Of a DNA stretch of 64,000 nt, positions 34,228-44,815 are shown piece after piece. Numbering within the stretch: the first letter of the stretch is position 1; every line of letters begins with the position of its first letter. Source of the DNA: Streptomyces sp. 846.5 (lineage in GTDB: Bacteria > Actinomycetota > Actinomycetes > Streptomycetales > Streptomycetaceae); contig NZ_SOBN01000001.1 in assembly GCF_004365705.1 (NCBI RefSeq), positions 2,590,001-2,654,000 of the forward strand. The letters run 5' to 3'. The notes under the pieces are model-generated. The model was not told the origin of the DNA. It saw nothing but the letters and a program-made list of their open reading frames with translations, and did not search any database. Made by a program: the position numbers and the translations under genes.

Positions 34228-35166
34228 TCACCGCTCGGGCCGGGTGCGGCCGCGGCGGCGTCCCGGAAAGCGGGGCACAGTCGCAGCCAAACCCATAACG
34301 AGCGGAAGTTCCCCGAGAAGCGGTCCGGACACTGCTGCGGACGATACTTGACGAAGACTTTGATCGGACGCGGGGGCGGCCGCGGTCGTGGACGTCACCG
34401 GCAGCGACTGCACCGGCAGGGTCCGCCAGTGCGAGACCGGCCAGATCACCGCGACGGCGCGGCCCACCACGTCCGACTCCGGGACGAAGCCGCCGCCGGG
34501 ATCCTTGATGTGGAAACGCGAGTCCGCCGAGATGTCCCGGTGGTCGCCCATCACCCAGAGCTTCCCGGCCGGGACGGTCACCTTGAAGGTGATCCGCGAG
34601 GGCACGTTGCCGGCGAAGATGTAGGGCTCGTTCAGCGCGGTGCCGTTCACGGTCACCCGCCCATTGGTGTCGCAGCAGGCGACGGTGTCGCCGGGCACGC
34701 CGATCACCCGCTTGATCAGATCCCGGTCCGAGGGCAGCAGGCCCACGAAGGTGAACACGTTCTTCACCGCGGTCAGCACCGGGCCGCTCTTGGGCACCGG
34801 GTCGTCCTTCAGCCAGTTGTTCGGGTCCTTGAAGACCACCACCTCGCCGCGCTGGGGCTTGGCCCCGAACCAGGGCGAGAGCTTGTTGACGACCACCCGG
34901 TCGCCGATCCCGATGGTGGTCTGCATCGATCCGGAGGGGATCGAGAACACCTGGACGAAGAAGGTCTGCAGGCCCAGGGTTATCACCAGGGCCACGACGA
35001 TGATCAGGGGTATCTCGCGCAGCAGCGAGCGCTTGCGGCGGCGCTTGGCGCGTTTGGCGGCGCGACGGCGCTCGGCCCGCCCCCGGCCCGCACGACTGCT
35101 GCCGGCGACGCCTACGACGGGAGCCGGCTCCAGCCTCGCCGGCCTGTTCTTACCCCTGCTGCCCAT
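34228..35166 (-). CDS. sipX: Type I signal peptidase (second tandem copy)
   Basis: The 312-residue enzyme has a strongly basic cytoplasmic tail (RRRAAKRAKRRRKR), an anchor (IPLIIVVALVITLGLQTFFVQ), Ser in IPSGSMQTTI, Lys in DLIKRVIGVPGD and GDHRDISADSR. A C-terminal hydrophobic segment (LLGELPLVMGLAATV) is likely a second membrane span. Its start overlaps the end of the first copy by 17 bases, so the two are coupled. The four copies diverge mainly in tails and inserts, suggesting specialisation rather than recent duplication. Confidence 0.93.
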   Translation of the reverse strand: MGSRGKNRPARLEPAPVVGVAGSSRAGRGRAERRRAAKRAKRRRKRSLLREIPLIIVVALVITLGLQTFFVQVFSIPSGSMQTTIGIGDRVVVNKLSPWFGAKPQRGEVVVFKDPNNWLKDDPVPKSGPVLTAVKNVFTFVGLLPSDRDLIKRVIGVPGDTVACCDTNGRVTVNGTALNEPYIFAGNVPSRITFKVTVPAGKLWVMGDHRDISADSRFHIKDPGGGFVPESDVVGRAVAVIWPVSHWRTLPVQSLPVTSTTAAAPASDQSLRQVSSAAVSGPLLGELPLVMGLAATVPRFPGRRRGRTRPER

Positions 35167-35872
35167 GACCGGCGCCCTTCCGCAATTCCGACGTCAGCGC
35201 TGTGAACGCCGCGGGACGGTCCACCGCACGCCAGTGTCCGACGGGGAAGACTACCCAGTCGACCCGTCCAATCACTTTGTCGACAGGAACGAATCCGCCG
35301 CCGGGGTCCCCGAGGTGGTCGCGCGAGTCACTGGAATCGGAACGGTGGTCGCCCAGGACGAACAGCCGCCCGGCCGGCACCTTGATCGAGAACGGTACCT
35401 GTGAGGGAGCGTCACCCGGGTAGAGGTACCCGCTCTCGTCCAGCGGCACCCCGTCGACGCTCAGCCGTCCCCTGCTGTCGCAGCAGGTCACCGTGTCGCC
35501 GGCGACGCCGATCACCCGCTTCACGAAGTCGTTGCCGTTGGCGTCGCCACTGCTCGGCGCCCCGTCGTCGACGAAGGAGCCGCGGCCGTCGAAGACCACC
35601 ACGTCACCGCGCTGGGGACTGCCGAAGCGGTACACCGCCTTGTCCACCACCACCCGGTCGCCGACCCGCAGGGTGCCCTCCATGGAGCCGCTGGGGATCC
35701 CGAACGGCGTGGCCACGAACATGTTCACCAGGAACAGCACCACGGCGCAGACCACGGCCAACAGGGCGGCGTCCCGCAGCACTCCGCGCACAGCAGAGGA
35801 CCGCGGCCGGGCCTCCGAACCGTCAGGGTCGGGGGCGCAGTCGCGGTCCTCGGGTGCTTCTTGGGTCTCCAT
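35150..35872 (-). CDS. sipW: Type I signal peptidase (first tandem copy)
   Basis: The 240-residue enzyme has an acidic N-tail, one anchor (AALLAVVCAVVLFLVNMFVA), the catalytic Ser in IPSGSMEGTL, Lys in DFVKRVIGVAGD and box E GDHRSDSSDSR. No C-terminal membrane segment is visible, which fits SipW being the copy without the second anchor. It lies 36 bases downstream of rplS, so may be read from the ribosomal promoter as well as its own. Confidence 0.92.
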   Translation of the reverse strand: METQEAPEDRDCAPDPDGSEARPRSSAVRGVLRDAALLAVVCAVVLFLVNMFVATPFGIPSGSMEGTLRVGDRVVVDKAVYRFGSPQRGDVVVFDGRGSFVDDGAPSSGDANGNDFVKRVIGVAGDTVTCCDSRGRLSVDGVPLDESGYLYPGDAPSQVPFSIKVPAGRLFVLGDHRSDSSDSRDHLGDPGGGFVPVDKVIGRVDWVVFPVGHWRAVDRPAAFTALTSELRKGAGHGQQG

Positions 35873-35908
35873 CGCCGTAGCAGCCTAGGGCACCACGGTG
35901 AGGGAGAC

Positions 35909-36259
35909 TCAGCGGTCGCGCTTCTCCTTGATCTTCGCGGCCTTGCCGCGCAGGTCACGGAGGTAGTACAGCTTGGCGCGACGGACGGCGCCGCGGGTCA
36001 CGACCTCGATCTTCTCGACGATCGGGGTGTGCACCGGGAAGGTGCGCTCCACGCCGACGTTGAAGCTGACCTTGCGGACCGTGAAGGTCTCGCGGATGCC
36101 GTCGCCCTGGCGGCGGATGACGACGCCCTTGAACTGCTGGACGCGGGAGCGGTTGCCCTCGATGACGCGGACGTGCACGTTGACGGTGTCACCGGCGCGG
36201 AACGCGGGGATGTCGGTACGCAGCGAAGCCGCGTCGACAGCGGTGAGCAGGTTGCTCAT
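35909..36259 (-). CDS. rplS: 50S ribosomal protein L19
   Basis: The 116-residue L19 is complete: [60 protein letters not shown] and [32 protein letters not shown] precedes ATG 36259. This start overlaps the trmD stop by four bases (ATGA), a tighter link than the gap I expect in relatives. Confidence 0.97.
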   Translation of the reverse strand: MSNLLTAVDAASLRTDIPAFRAGDTVNVHVRVIEGNRSRVQQFKGVVIRRQGDGIRETFTVRKVSFNVGVERTFPVHTPIVEKIEVVTRGAVRRAKLYYLRDLRGKAAKIKEKRDR

Positions 36260-37245
36260 GATGTGTCTCCATCGCAGGCGCCACGGGCCACCCACGGAAA
36301 TCGTGTGAAATGGTTGTGCTGTGTGCCGCTCGGTTGGCGGTGTCTCCCCCGTGGCAGGGGCACCGGGCCGATCGCTGCAACTGGTGAGTCGCAGACCGGC
36401 CGAGGGACAGGCAGCAATCGCCTATTGTTCCACACCGTGGGGGTGCGGAGAAATCGGCCGTCGGCCTCGCTCCAGTGCAGTCCCAGGGCCTCCAGCGCCC
36501 GCAGGTCGTGCTTGTCCATCTCGCCGCGCTCCCAGCGTTCCACCAGGTCCGGACGCATCGCCAGGGTGCGCGCGAAGGCCTGCTCCCGGCGCCAGCGGGC
36601 GATCTTCCCGTGATTGCCGCTGAGCAGCACCTCGGGGACCTCGCGGCCGCGCCACTCGGCGGGCTTGGTGTACACCGGGCCCTCCAGCAGGTCGGTCATC
36701 CGCCCCGGCGCGAAGGAGTCGTCCTGGTGCGACTCGGCATTGCCGAGGACGCCCGGCAGCAGCCGGGCCACCGCCTCGACGATCACCAGCACCGCAACCT
36801 CGCCGCCGGCCAGCACATAGTCGCCGATGGAGACCTCGACCACCGGCATGGTCTCGGCGGCGGCCTCGACCACCCGGCGGTCGATGCCCTCGTAGCGGGC
36901 CGGGGCGAAGGCCAGCCAGGGGCGTCCGGCCAGGTCCTGGGCCAGCTCCTGGGTGAAGGGCCGCCCGCTGGGGGTGGGTACCACCAGGGTCGGCGCCGGG
37001 CCGTCCTCGGGACGGGCCGAGGCGACCACGTCCTCCAGGGCGGCGGCCCAGGGCTCGGGCTTCATCACCATGCCGGGGCCGCCCCCGTACGGGGAGTCGT
37101 CCACGGTGCGGTGCACATCGCTGGTGTGCTCGCGCAGTTCGTGCAGCCGGACGTCCAGTTGACCGCGGGCGCGGGCCTTGCCGACCAGGGAGACGTTCAG
37201 CGGTTCGAGGTACTCGGGGAAGATCGTGACGACGTCGATGCGCAC
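36256..37245 (-). CDS. trmD: tRNA (guanine37-N1)-methyltransferase with C-terminal extension
   Basis: TrmD makes m1G37 in tRNAs, preventing frameshifts. The trefoil-knot domain is clear ([62 protein letters not shown]), as is the N-terminal [11 protein letters not shown]. The normal protein would end soon after GRFLR, near residue 267. Here the frame runs on for about 60 residues rich in Pro, Arg and His with no family match, ending in an ATGA overlap with rplS. I infer loss of the ancestral stop so that the old intergenic region became coding. Start ATG 37245. Confidence 0.93.
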   Translation of the reverse strand: MRIDVVTIFPEYLEPLNVSLVGKARARGQLDVRLHELREHTSDVHRTVDDSPYGGGPGMVMKPEPWAAALEDVVASARPEDGPAPTLVVPTPSGRPFTQELAQDLAGRPWLAFAPARYEGIDRRVVEAAAETMPVVEVSIGDYVLAGGEVAVLVIVEAVARLLPGVLGNAESHQDDSFAPGRMTDLLEGPVYTKPAEWRGREVPEVLLSGNHGKIARWRREQAFARTLAMRPDLVERWERGEMDKHDLRALEALGLHWSEADGRFLRTPTVWNNRRLLPVPRPVCDSPVAAIGPVPLPRGRHRQPSGTQHNHFTRFPWVARGACDGDTS

Positions 37246-37256
37246 AGCGGTCGCCC

Positions 37257-37829
37257 CTACTCGGAGGCTTCGGCGTCAGGAGCTTCGGCGTCGTCGCGGG
37301 CGGTGGCGACCTCGGCCTCGTCCGTGTTGATCAGGCCCGGGGGTGGGGTCAGCACGATCCGCCGCCGCTCCATGTCGATCTCCGGGACGATCTCGGTGAC
37401 GAAGGGCACCAGCACCTCGGAGCCGTCCGGGCGCTTGACGGTCAGCAGCTCCTGCGAGGGCAGGTGTGCGATCTCGGTGAGCTCGCCGACCGGGGTGCCG
37501 TCGGCGAGGACCACGGCCAGTCCGATCAGCTGGTGGTCGTAGTACTCGTCCGGGTCCTCCGGACGCTCCTCGGGGTCGATCTCGGCGATCAGCATGGTGC
37601 CGCGCAGGGCCTCGGCGCCGTTGCGGTCGTCGACCCCCTTGAAGTGGAGCAGCAGCCGGCCGCTGTGCACCCGCCCGTCGGCGACGGTGAGCGGTCCGGC
37701 CGAGGCCGGCTCGGTCAGCAGCACGGCGCCGGGGGCAAGCCGCAGTTCGGGCTCGTCGGTGCGCACCTCCACCGTTACCTGGCCCTTGATGCCATGGGCG
37801 CGGCCGATCCGGCCGACGACGAGCTGCAC
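37257..37829 (-). CDS. rimM: Ribosome maturation factor RimM
   Basis: This 190-residue 16S processing factor binds S19 and helps 30S assembly. It has [25 protein letters not shown], an N-terminal beta barrel, then the PRC-barrel domain ([51 protein letters not shown]). The acidic Ala-rich C-terminus is typical of actinobacteria. Translation begins at GTG 37829. It is separated from trmD by only 11 bases and from khpA by a hairpin terminator, so rimM-trmD-rplS may start a new transcript within 37830-37894. Confidence 0.95.
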   Translation of the reverse strand: MQLVVGRIGRAHGIKGQVTVEVRTDEPELRLAPGAVLLTEPASAGPLTVADGRVHSGRLLLHFKGVDDRNGAEALRGTMLIAEIDPEERPEDPDEYYDHQLIGLAVVLADGTPVGELTEIAHLPSQELLTVKRPDGSEVLVPFVTEIVPEIDMERRRIVLTPPPGLINTDEAEVATARDDAEAPDAEASE

Positions 37830-37894
37830 GGTGATCGTTCTCCTGAGTACGGACGGAAGAAAAGGACGGGAAATGAGAAAAGGACGGAAAATGC

Positions 37895-37933
37895 CTCGGG
37901 GCCGGTCAGGACGATGTCCTGACCGGCCCCGAG
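37895..37933 (-). terminator. Strong hairpin between khpA and rimM
   Basis: A perfect 18-bp stem (37895-37912 with 37916-37933) has a 3-base loop and is followed on the minus strand by GCATTTTCC. It should end most rpsP-khpA transcripts before rimM. Confidence 0.88.
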
Positions 37934-37946
37934 TGGTGCCCTGTGC

Positions 37947-38186
37947 CTATCGCACGCCGTCGACGTCGACCAGGTCGACGCGGACGCTGCGACCGCCGAG
38001 GGCGGTGACCACGGTGCGCAGAGCACGCGCGGTACGGCCGCCCCGGCCGATGACCTTGCCGAGGTCCTCGGGGTGCACCCGCACCTCGAGGATGCGGCCC
38101 CGGCGCAGTTCTCGCGAACGCACCTGGACCTCGTCCGGATTCTCGACGATGCCCTTCACCAGGTGCTCGAGGGCTTCCTCGAGCAT
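37947..38186 (-). CDS. khpA: KH-domain RNA-binding protein KhpA
   Basis: This 79-residue single KH-domain protein has the GxxG loop in VIGRGGRTARALR. Such proteins bind RNA broadly, often with a KhpB/Jag partner, and sit between rpsP and rimM in actinobacteria and firmicutes. It starts two bases after the rpsP stop, so is co-translated with S16. Full length. Confidence 0.94.
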   Translation of the reverse strand: MLEEALEHLVKGIVENPDEVQVRSRELRRGRILEVRVHPEDLGKVIGRGGRTARALRTVVTALGGRSVRVDLVDVDGVR

Positions 38187-38188
38187 GA

Positions 38189-38632
38189 TCAGGACTCGGT
38201 GGCCGGAGCAGCGTCGGACTCGGCGGCGGCCTCGTCCTTCTTGTCCGACTTCTTGGCCTTCGGGGTGATGGCCACACCGGTGGTGGAGTCCTCGAAGCCG
38301 GCGACGGCCTTCGCGAACAGGTGCGAGAAGTCGGTGACCTTGGGCTCGGCGACCTTGAGCGGCGCCGGGGCCGGCAGGCCCTTGAACTGCTGCCAGTCAC
38401 CGGTCAGCTTGAGGATCGCGAGGACGGCCTCGGTCGGCTGCGCGCCGACACCCAGCCAGTACTGCGCGCGCTCGCTGTCGACCTTGATGATCGAGGGGTC
38501 GTAGGTCGGCTGGTAGATGCCGATCTCCTCGATCGCGCGACCGTCACGCTTGGTGCGGGCGTCGGCGACGACGATGCGGTAGTGCGGGGAGCGAATCTTA
38601 CCGAGACGCTTCAGCTTGATCTTGACTGCCAC
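38189..38632 (-). CDS. rpsP: 30S ribosomal protein S16 with extended C-terminus
   Basis: S16 core: [40 protein letters not shown] and [25 protein letters not shown]. The 147 residues include a ~55-residue Lys/Asp/Ala-rich tail beyond the core, usual in streptomycetes. It starts at GTG 38632 with AGGAG 11 bases upstream. It is the first gene of the rpsP-khpA unit. Confidence 0.97.
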   Translation of the reverse strand: MAVKIKLKRLGKIRSPHYRIVVADARTKRDGRAIEEIGIYQPTYDPSIIKVDSERAQYWLGVGAQPTEAVLAILKLTGDWQQFKGLPAPAPLKVAEPKVTDFSHLFAKAVAGFEDSTTGVAITPKAKKSDKKDEAAAESDAAPATES

Positions 38633-38663
38633 GGGAGTGGTTCTCCTGGATTTGACGTGGGTG

Positions 38664-38698
38664 AGCAGCCGCGCATTCCACGTGGGGTTGCGGCTGCT
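38664..38698 (-). promoter_or_regulatory. Hairpin in the rpsP leader
   Basis: AGCAGCCGC (38664-38672) and GCGGCTGCT (38690-38698) are perfect complements within the 5' leader of rpsP, about 30 bases before the start. It may have a role in S16 feedback control, but I know no established motif here. Confidence 0.3.
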
Positions 38699-38830
38699 GG
38701 CTGCTCGACGGACACGTCAGCCGGAGGAGAGAGGGGTCCTGCTCGGCTGCCGAGTACTCAGCTGTCCATTGTGCCATAGCGCGGCGGACCGGCTTACCGC
38801 CGGTACCGCCCGCAGCTACTTCCGGAAGCC

Positions 38831-39435
38831 TCAGCCCCGGGGTGTGACCTCGGCGATCCGGAACGGCTGGCCGCAGGCTCCGCAGACGATCGCGGCCTGG
38901 GACAGCACCGACGGAACCACCCGGACATTGCGCCCGCAGTCGCAGACCGCCTTCACCCGCACGCCGCCCCCGGAGGAGCCGTGCCTGGTGGCGGGGCCGC
39001 GGAAGTTGCGGGCCCGGTCGAGCACCGGACCGCTGGTCGCGGCGGCGTGCGCGCCCAGGGCGAGCTGCAGCCGCTCGATGGTGCCGGAATAGCGCTCGCG
39101 CGTCTCCGGCCGCATCGTGACCAGGGAGAACCCGCTGCTGGGATGGGGATCCGCCGTGTGGTCCAGGCCGAGCTCGTCGGCGAGGGCCAGGAATCGGCGG
39201 TTGTGGTAGCGCCCTGCCCGCGAGGTGTCGCGGATGCCGCGCGCGGCGGCCAGGCCGTGGGCGGCCTCGTGGAGCAGTCGCTCAAAGCCCAGTTCAGTGC
39301 CGCAGGCCGAAGAGGATTCGCCGATCAGCGATTCCGGGGCCGCGAGGCTGGGCAGGTCGGAGTGGTGGCGCTGGATGTCGCCCCAGGCGAGGGCCAGCTC
39401 GGCCGCGAGGACCAGTGGTTGTTGTGTCGTGCTCA
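38831..39435 (-). CDS. Conserved actinobacterial zinc-protein, SprT-like arrangement
   Basis: A 201-residue protein with HEAAHGLAAARGIRDTSRAGRYHNRRF, an HExxH-like helix with Ala in place of the second variable residues and a downstream His, recalling SprT-like metalloprotease cores. A C-terminal CDCGRNVRVVP...IVCGACGQPF gives four Cys for a zinc ribbon. Proteolytic function is unproven. GTG 39435 gives MSTTQQPLVLAAELALAW, the start seen in relatives; an earlier GTG at 39457 is possible and neither has a good ribosome site. From memory it is conserved beside rpsP. Confidence 0.82.
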
Positions 39436-39607
39436 CGCTACGCCAACGAGGGAGCACCCCGCGATGTTCCGGTGAAAGCGCATTGTCCTGGACACGCTTG
39501 GGTCACTGCTCTGGGAGCGCTCCCCGAGCAGTCCGCACCGGAACCCTGACGGTCAGTCATCTTGCTGCTCAGGTAGGCAATTTGAGCGCGGACATGCAGA
39601 AGTGAAA

Positions 39608-39646
39608 AACCGGTCCGCCACTTCGCGGGGAAGCGGCGGACCGGTT
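39608..39646 (-). terminator. Terminator after proS
   Basis: A 16-bp stem with one G-U pair (AACCGGTCCGCC... with ...GGCGGACCGGTT) encloses a short loop and is followed by TTTCAC on the minus strand, 51 bases after the proS stop. The rest of the 39436-39697 gap shows nothing else. Confidence 0.85.
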
Positions 39647-39697
39647 GGACTACGTAAATTGGCTTGCCGAAGTCTCAGCAGGCGAGACGAATCGCCC

Positions 39698-41110
39698 TCA
39701 GTAGGCGCGGGCCACGATGGCGACGTTGCCCGGCTGGTCGTCCGCGGCCGGCACCGAGCCGTCCTCGGCGACGATGCAGCGGACCGAGACGCCCTGCTCG
39801 GCCAGCTTGCGCTCGCCCTCGGGGCCGAGCTCGGCCCAGGAGATCCGGCCCCAGCCGGTGGCCGCCGCCTCGGCGGCCTCCTCGATGCTCTTCACCTCGA
39901 CGGTGCGCGACTCCCTGCGCTCGCGGGACTGGCGCAGCAGCAGCGCCTGGTCCTCCTCCAGGATGCCGGGGACCAGCGCCGACAGGGCGTCGACCGAGAC
40001 CGGCTCCTTGCCGCCGGCGATGCGGCGGGCCAGCATGGCCGTCCCGTTCTCCAGGTCGCGCGGGCCGACCTCGATGCGCACCGGGACGCCCTTGAGCTCC
40101 CAGTCCACGGCGCGGCGGCCGAACGGGGTGTCGGTGCGGTCGTCCACGACCACGCGGACCCCGGCGGCCTCCAGCGCCGACCCGATCTCGCGGACCTTGG
40201 CGATGACCGCGTCGTCGCCCTTGATCGCCAGCACGACCACCTGGGTGGCCGCCAGCCGCGGCGGGACCCGCAGGCCGTTGTCGTCGCCGTGGGACATGAT
40301 CAGGCCGCCGACCATCCGGGTCGAGGTGCCCCAGGAGGTCTGCCAGACGTACTCCCGCTCGGAGCCGTTGGAGAGGTACTGGGTGTTGAACGCCTTGGCG
40401 AAGTTCTGGCCCAGCTCGTGGCTGGTACCCATCTGCAGCGCCTTGCCGTCGCCCATCATCGACTCAAGGGTGAGGGTGTTGATCGCGCCGGCGAAGCGCT
40501 CCTTGGCGGTCTTGCGTCCCAGCACCACGTCGATGCCGAGGACGTTGGTCATGAAGTCGCCGTAGACCTCGGTGTGGATGTGCGAGGCGTAGGCCCGGGC
40601 GTCCTCGTAGGTGGCGTGGGCGGTGTGGCCCTCCTGCCAGAGGAACTCGGTGGTGCGCAGGAAGATCCGGGGACGCAGCTCCCAGCGGACGACGTTGGCC
40701 CACTGGTTGATCAGCAGCGGGAGGTCGCGGTGGCTCTGCACCCACTTGGAGAAGTACTCGTTGATGATCGTCTCGGAGGTGGGCCGGACCACCACCGGCT
40801 CGTCGAGTTCCCTGCCGCCGCCGTGGGTCACCACGGCGAGCTCGGGCGCGAAGCCCTCGACGTGCTCGGCCTCGCGGGTGAGGTAGGACTGCGGGATGAA
40901 CATCGGGAAGTAGGCGTTCTGCGCGCCCGCCTTCTTGATGCGCGCGTCCATCTCCTGCTGCATCCGCTCCCACAGCGCGTAGCCGTACGGTCGGATGACC
41001 ATGGTGCCGCGCACCGGACCGTTGTCGGCCAGCTCGGCCTTGTTGATCAGATCCTGGTACCAGCGCGGAAAATCGTCCGCCTGGGGGGTGAGAACGGGAG
41101 CCTTTGCCAT
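39698..41110 (-). CDS. proS: Prolyl-tRNA synthetase, eukaryote/archaeal-type
   Basis: A 470-residue class II synthetase charging tRNA-Pro. RGTMVIRPYGYALWERMQ (motif 1), VVRPTSETIINEYFSKW, RWELRPRIFLRTTEFLWQEGHTAH (motif 2) and GGLIMSHGDDNGLRVPPRLA (motif 3) are present. The anticodon-binding domain is followed by a C-terminal zinc-like domain ending in the conserved Tyr (VAIVARAY*), diagnostic of the ProS3/eukaryotic-like type. It lacks the large editing insertion of bacterial ProRS. I recall S. coelicolor having a ~567-residue bacterial-type ProRS at another locus, so this may be a second enzyme. It starts at ATG 41110, between its own promoter and a terminator. Confidence 0.94.
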   Translation of the reverse strand: MAKAPVLTPQADDFPRWYQDLINKAELADNGPVRGTMVIRPYGYALWERMQQEMDARIKKAGAQNAYFPMFIPQSYLTREAEHVEGFAPELAVVTHGGGRELDEPVVVRPTSETIINEYFSKWVQSHRDLPLLINQWANVVRWELRPRIFLRTTEFLWQEGHTAHATYEDARAYASHIHTEVYGDFMTNVLGIDVVLGRKTAKERFAGAINTLTLESMMGDGKALQMGTSHELGQNFAKAFNTQYLSNGSEREYVWQTSWGTSTRMVGGLIMSHGDDNGLRVPPRLAATQVVVLAIKGDDAVIAKVREIGSALEAAGVRVVVDDRTDTPFGRRAVDWELKGVPVRIEVGPRDLENGTAMLARRIAGGKEPVSVDALSALVPGILEEDQALLLRQSRERRESRTVEVKSIEEAAEAAATGWGRISWAELGPEGERKLAEQGVSVRCIVAEDGSVPAADDQPGNVAIVARAY

Positions 41111-41346
41111 GGGCGAATCGTACGGGGCGCACGGGCCCGACCCGTAATCCCGTGGGCGGCCGCAGGTAAGTGCCGGAATCTTGGAGTCAATACCCGCGTG
41201 CTCTGGACTCCGGGGCGTCGGCGGAGTTGGCTGTAGTCAGTCGGAGACTCTGTGTGATCATGATGGCGTGATCATGACGTCTCCTGGCGAGACCAAGCGC
41301 GGGGCGACCCTCACGCCTCGCGGCAGGCCCGATCGAAGGAGCCTGA

Positions 41347-42180
41347 ATGATGGCTTCCGTATCAGTGGCGAGTGGTGTGGCGAACGGCTCGGTGCCGGAG
41401 CGCACACGGGCGCGTCAGCGGGCGCGAGACTGGGCGGAGATCCAGGAACGCATGCTCGTACCGCTGTACGAGGCGGTGTACGAGCGGCTGGAAGTGGGTC
41501 CCGCGACCAGCGTGCTCGGGCTCGGCTGCCGCTCGGGGCTGGCGTTGCTGCTGGCCGCCGGGCGGGGGGCCGAGGTCGTCGGCCTGGAACCCGAGGCCGA
41601 GTTGCGGTCGCTGGCCCAGGACCGCTCGCTGCGGGTGATGAGCGACGTCTACCGGGAGCTCGCCCCGGAGGGCGGTCTCGGGGCGAAGCCCCCGGCGCAT
41701 TCCCTGGTGACGGCCTTCGAGCACCTGTCCTGCACGGCCGATCCGCTGGCCCTGGTCCGTGACGCGGCCCGGCTCACCCTGCCCGGGGGGCATGTGGCAC
41801 TGGCCACCTGGGGTCCGCCGGAGCGGTGCGAGAGCGCGGGGGTCCTGCGGGTGGCCCGACGACTGGCCGACCCTTTGCGGCGGGCACCGTACGCGCCGTT
41901 CGCGCTGAGCGAGCCGGGGGCGGTGGAGCGGATGGTCGCGCGGGCCGGGTTGCGCCTGGGCGGCGGCGGGCGGGTGCTGTGTCCGTTCGCTTACCCGGAC
42001 CTGGAGAGTGCGGTGCGGGGACTGCTGTCCATGGGTGTGTTCGACGCGGCGGCGGAGTACTCCGGGCTGCGGCAGGTGGAGAAGGAGGTGACGGAGGCGC
42101 TGCATCCGTATCGGCGGGGGGACGGGTCGGTGCGGATGCTCAACGTCTTTCGGTACACGTTGGCGGAGCGGGTGCGGTAG
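41347..42180 (+). CDS. SAM-dependent methyltransferase-like protein
   Basis: This 277-residue protein has a class I methyltransferase fold: motif I VLGLGCRSGLALLL (about 52-65), an acidic end of strand 2 (VVGLEPEAE), and a motif near TAFEHLSC with PGGHVALATWGPPE after it. The substrate is not evident; the closest general type is UbiE/methyltransferase 11. The N-terminal helix (TRARQRARDWAEIQERMLVPLYEAVYERL) is typical of a streptomycete paralogue group. ATG 41347 has GGAG 6 bases before. It converges on ftsH. Confidence 0.85.
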   Translation: MMASVSVASGVANGSVPERTRARQRARDWAEIQERMLVPLYEAVYERLEVGPATSVLGLGCRSGLALLLAAGRGAEVVGLEPEAELRSLAQDRSLRVMSDVYRELAPEGGLGAKPPAHSLVTAFEHLSCTADPLALVRDAARLTLPGGHVALATWGPPERCESAGVLRVARRLADPLRRAPYAPFALSEPGAVERMVARAGLRLGGGGRVLCPFAYPDLESAVRGLLSMGVFDAAAEYSGLRQVEKEVTEALHPYRRGDGSVRMLNVFRYTLAERVR

Positions 42181-42227
42181 CCACCCGGGGGTCGGGGTTG
42201 CTGTTCGGGCTGCGTGCACCTTGGTGC

Positions 42228-42258
42228 GTGGCTGGGCGCGCAGTTCCTCGCGCCCCTG
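42228..42258. repeat. Single-arm copy of the intergenic repeat
   Basis: The core GCGCAGTTCCTCGCGCCCCTG matches one arm of the palindrome at 13158-13247 with one change in the core. It lies between converging methyltransferase and ftsH genes. Here no second arm follows, though CCGCTACGCGGGTTTGGGG could form a small hairpin. Confidence 0.7.
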
Positions 42259-42263
42259 ACCCG

Positions 42264-44183
<1,920 letters not shown>

Positions 44184-44243
44184 ATGGTGGATATTATGGA
44201 CATACCTGGCAGGCCACCACTGGTCAGGTCCGCTGATCCCCCG

Positions 44244-44762
44244 TTAGATACCGGGCCACTCCTCGGCGGTCAGCGCGAAGCGCTCGTGGTCGCGCCAGGC
44301 GTCCTGGAGGAAGAGCATGCGCGGGGTGTAGCCCTCGTGGCGGAAGCCGAGGCGCTTGGCCATCCGGATCGAGGGCTCGTTCTCGGGCTGGACGTTGATC
44401 TCCAGCCGGTGCAGGCCCAGGCCGCCGGCGTTCTCCGGGGCGAAGCAGCGGTCCACCACCAGCCGCATCCCCTCGGTGGTCCGGCCGCTGCCGTTGTAGG
44501 GGAGGTAGGCGTTGTAGCCGAGGCTCGCGTTGCAGAAGCGGCCCTTGACGATGTTGGCGACATTGCAGCTGCCGGCCAGACCGCCGTCCTCGGTGTCGAA
44601 GAAGAGGAAGGTGCGGAGCGTCTCCCCCTGACGGCGCACCAGGTCCACCAGGCCGTCCGGCTCGACCGGGTTCCACCGGCCGACGTGCTCGGCGGAGCGG
44701 CGGACGGCCGCGGCGTAGACCGCCGCGTCGGACAGTCGGGGGGCTCGGATCTCCACTCGCAT
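44244..44762 (-). CDS. GNAT family N-acetyltransferase (RimJ/RimL type)
   Basis: A 172-residue GNAT enzyme. The acetyl-CoA loop is represented by LPYNGSGRTTEGMRLVVDRCFAP and the GLHRLEINVQPENEPSIRMAKRLGFRHEGYTPRMLFLQDAWRDHERFAL block is typical of RimJ-like N-terminal or small-molecule acetyltransferases. ATG 44762 is preferred (MRVEIRAPRLSDA); ATGs at 44774/44771 would add four residues. It follows ffh by 53 bases in the same direction. Substrate is unknown. Confidence 0.87.
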   Translation of the reverse strand: MRVEIRAPRLSDAAVYAAAVRRSAEHVGRWNPVEPDGLVDLVRRQGETLRTFLFFDTEDGGLAGSCNVANIVKGRFCNASLGYNAYLPYNGSGRTTEGMRLVVDRCFAPENAGGLGLHRLEINVQPENEPSIRMAKRLGFRHEGYTPRMLFLQDAWRDHERFALTAEEWPGI

Positions 44763-44815
44763 ACGCAACATCATCGCGCATCCGGACGGGGGTCCGAGCC
44801 CGATCCGACCAGGGA

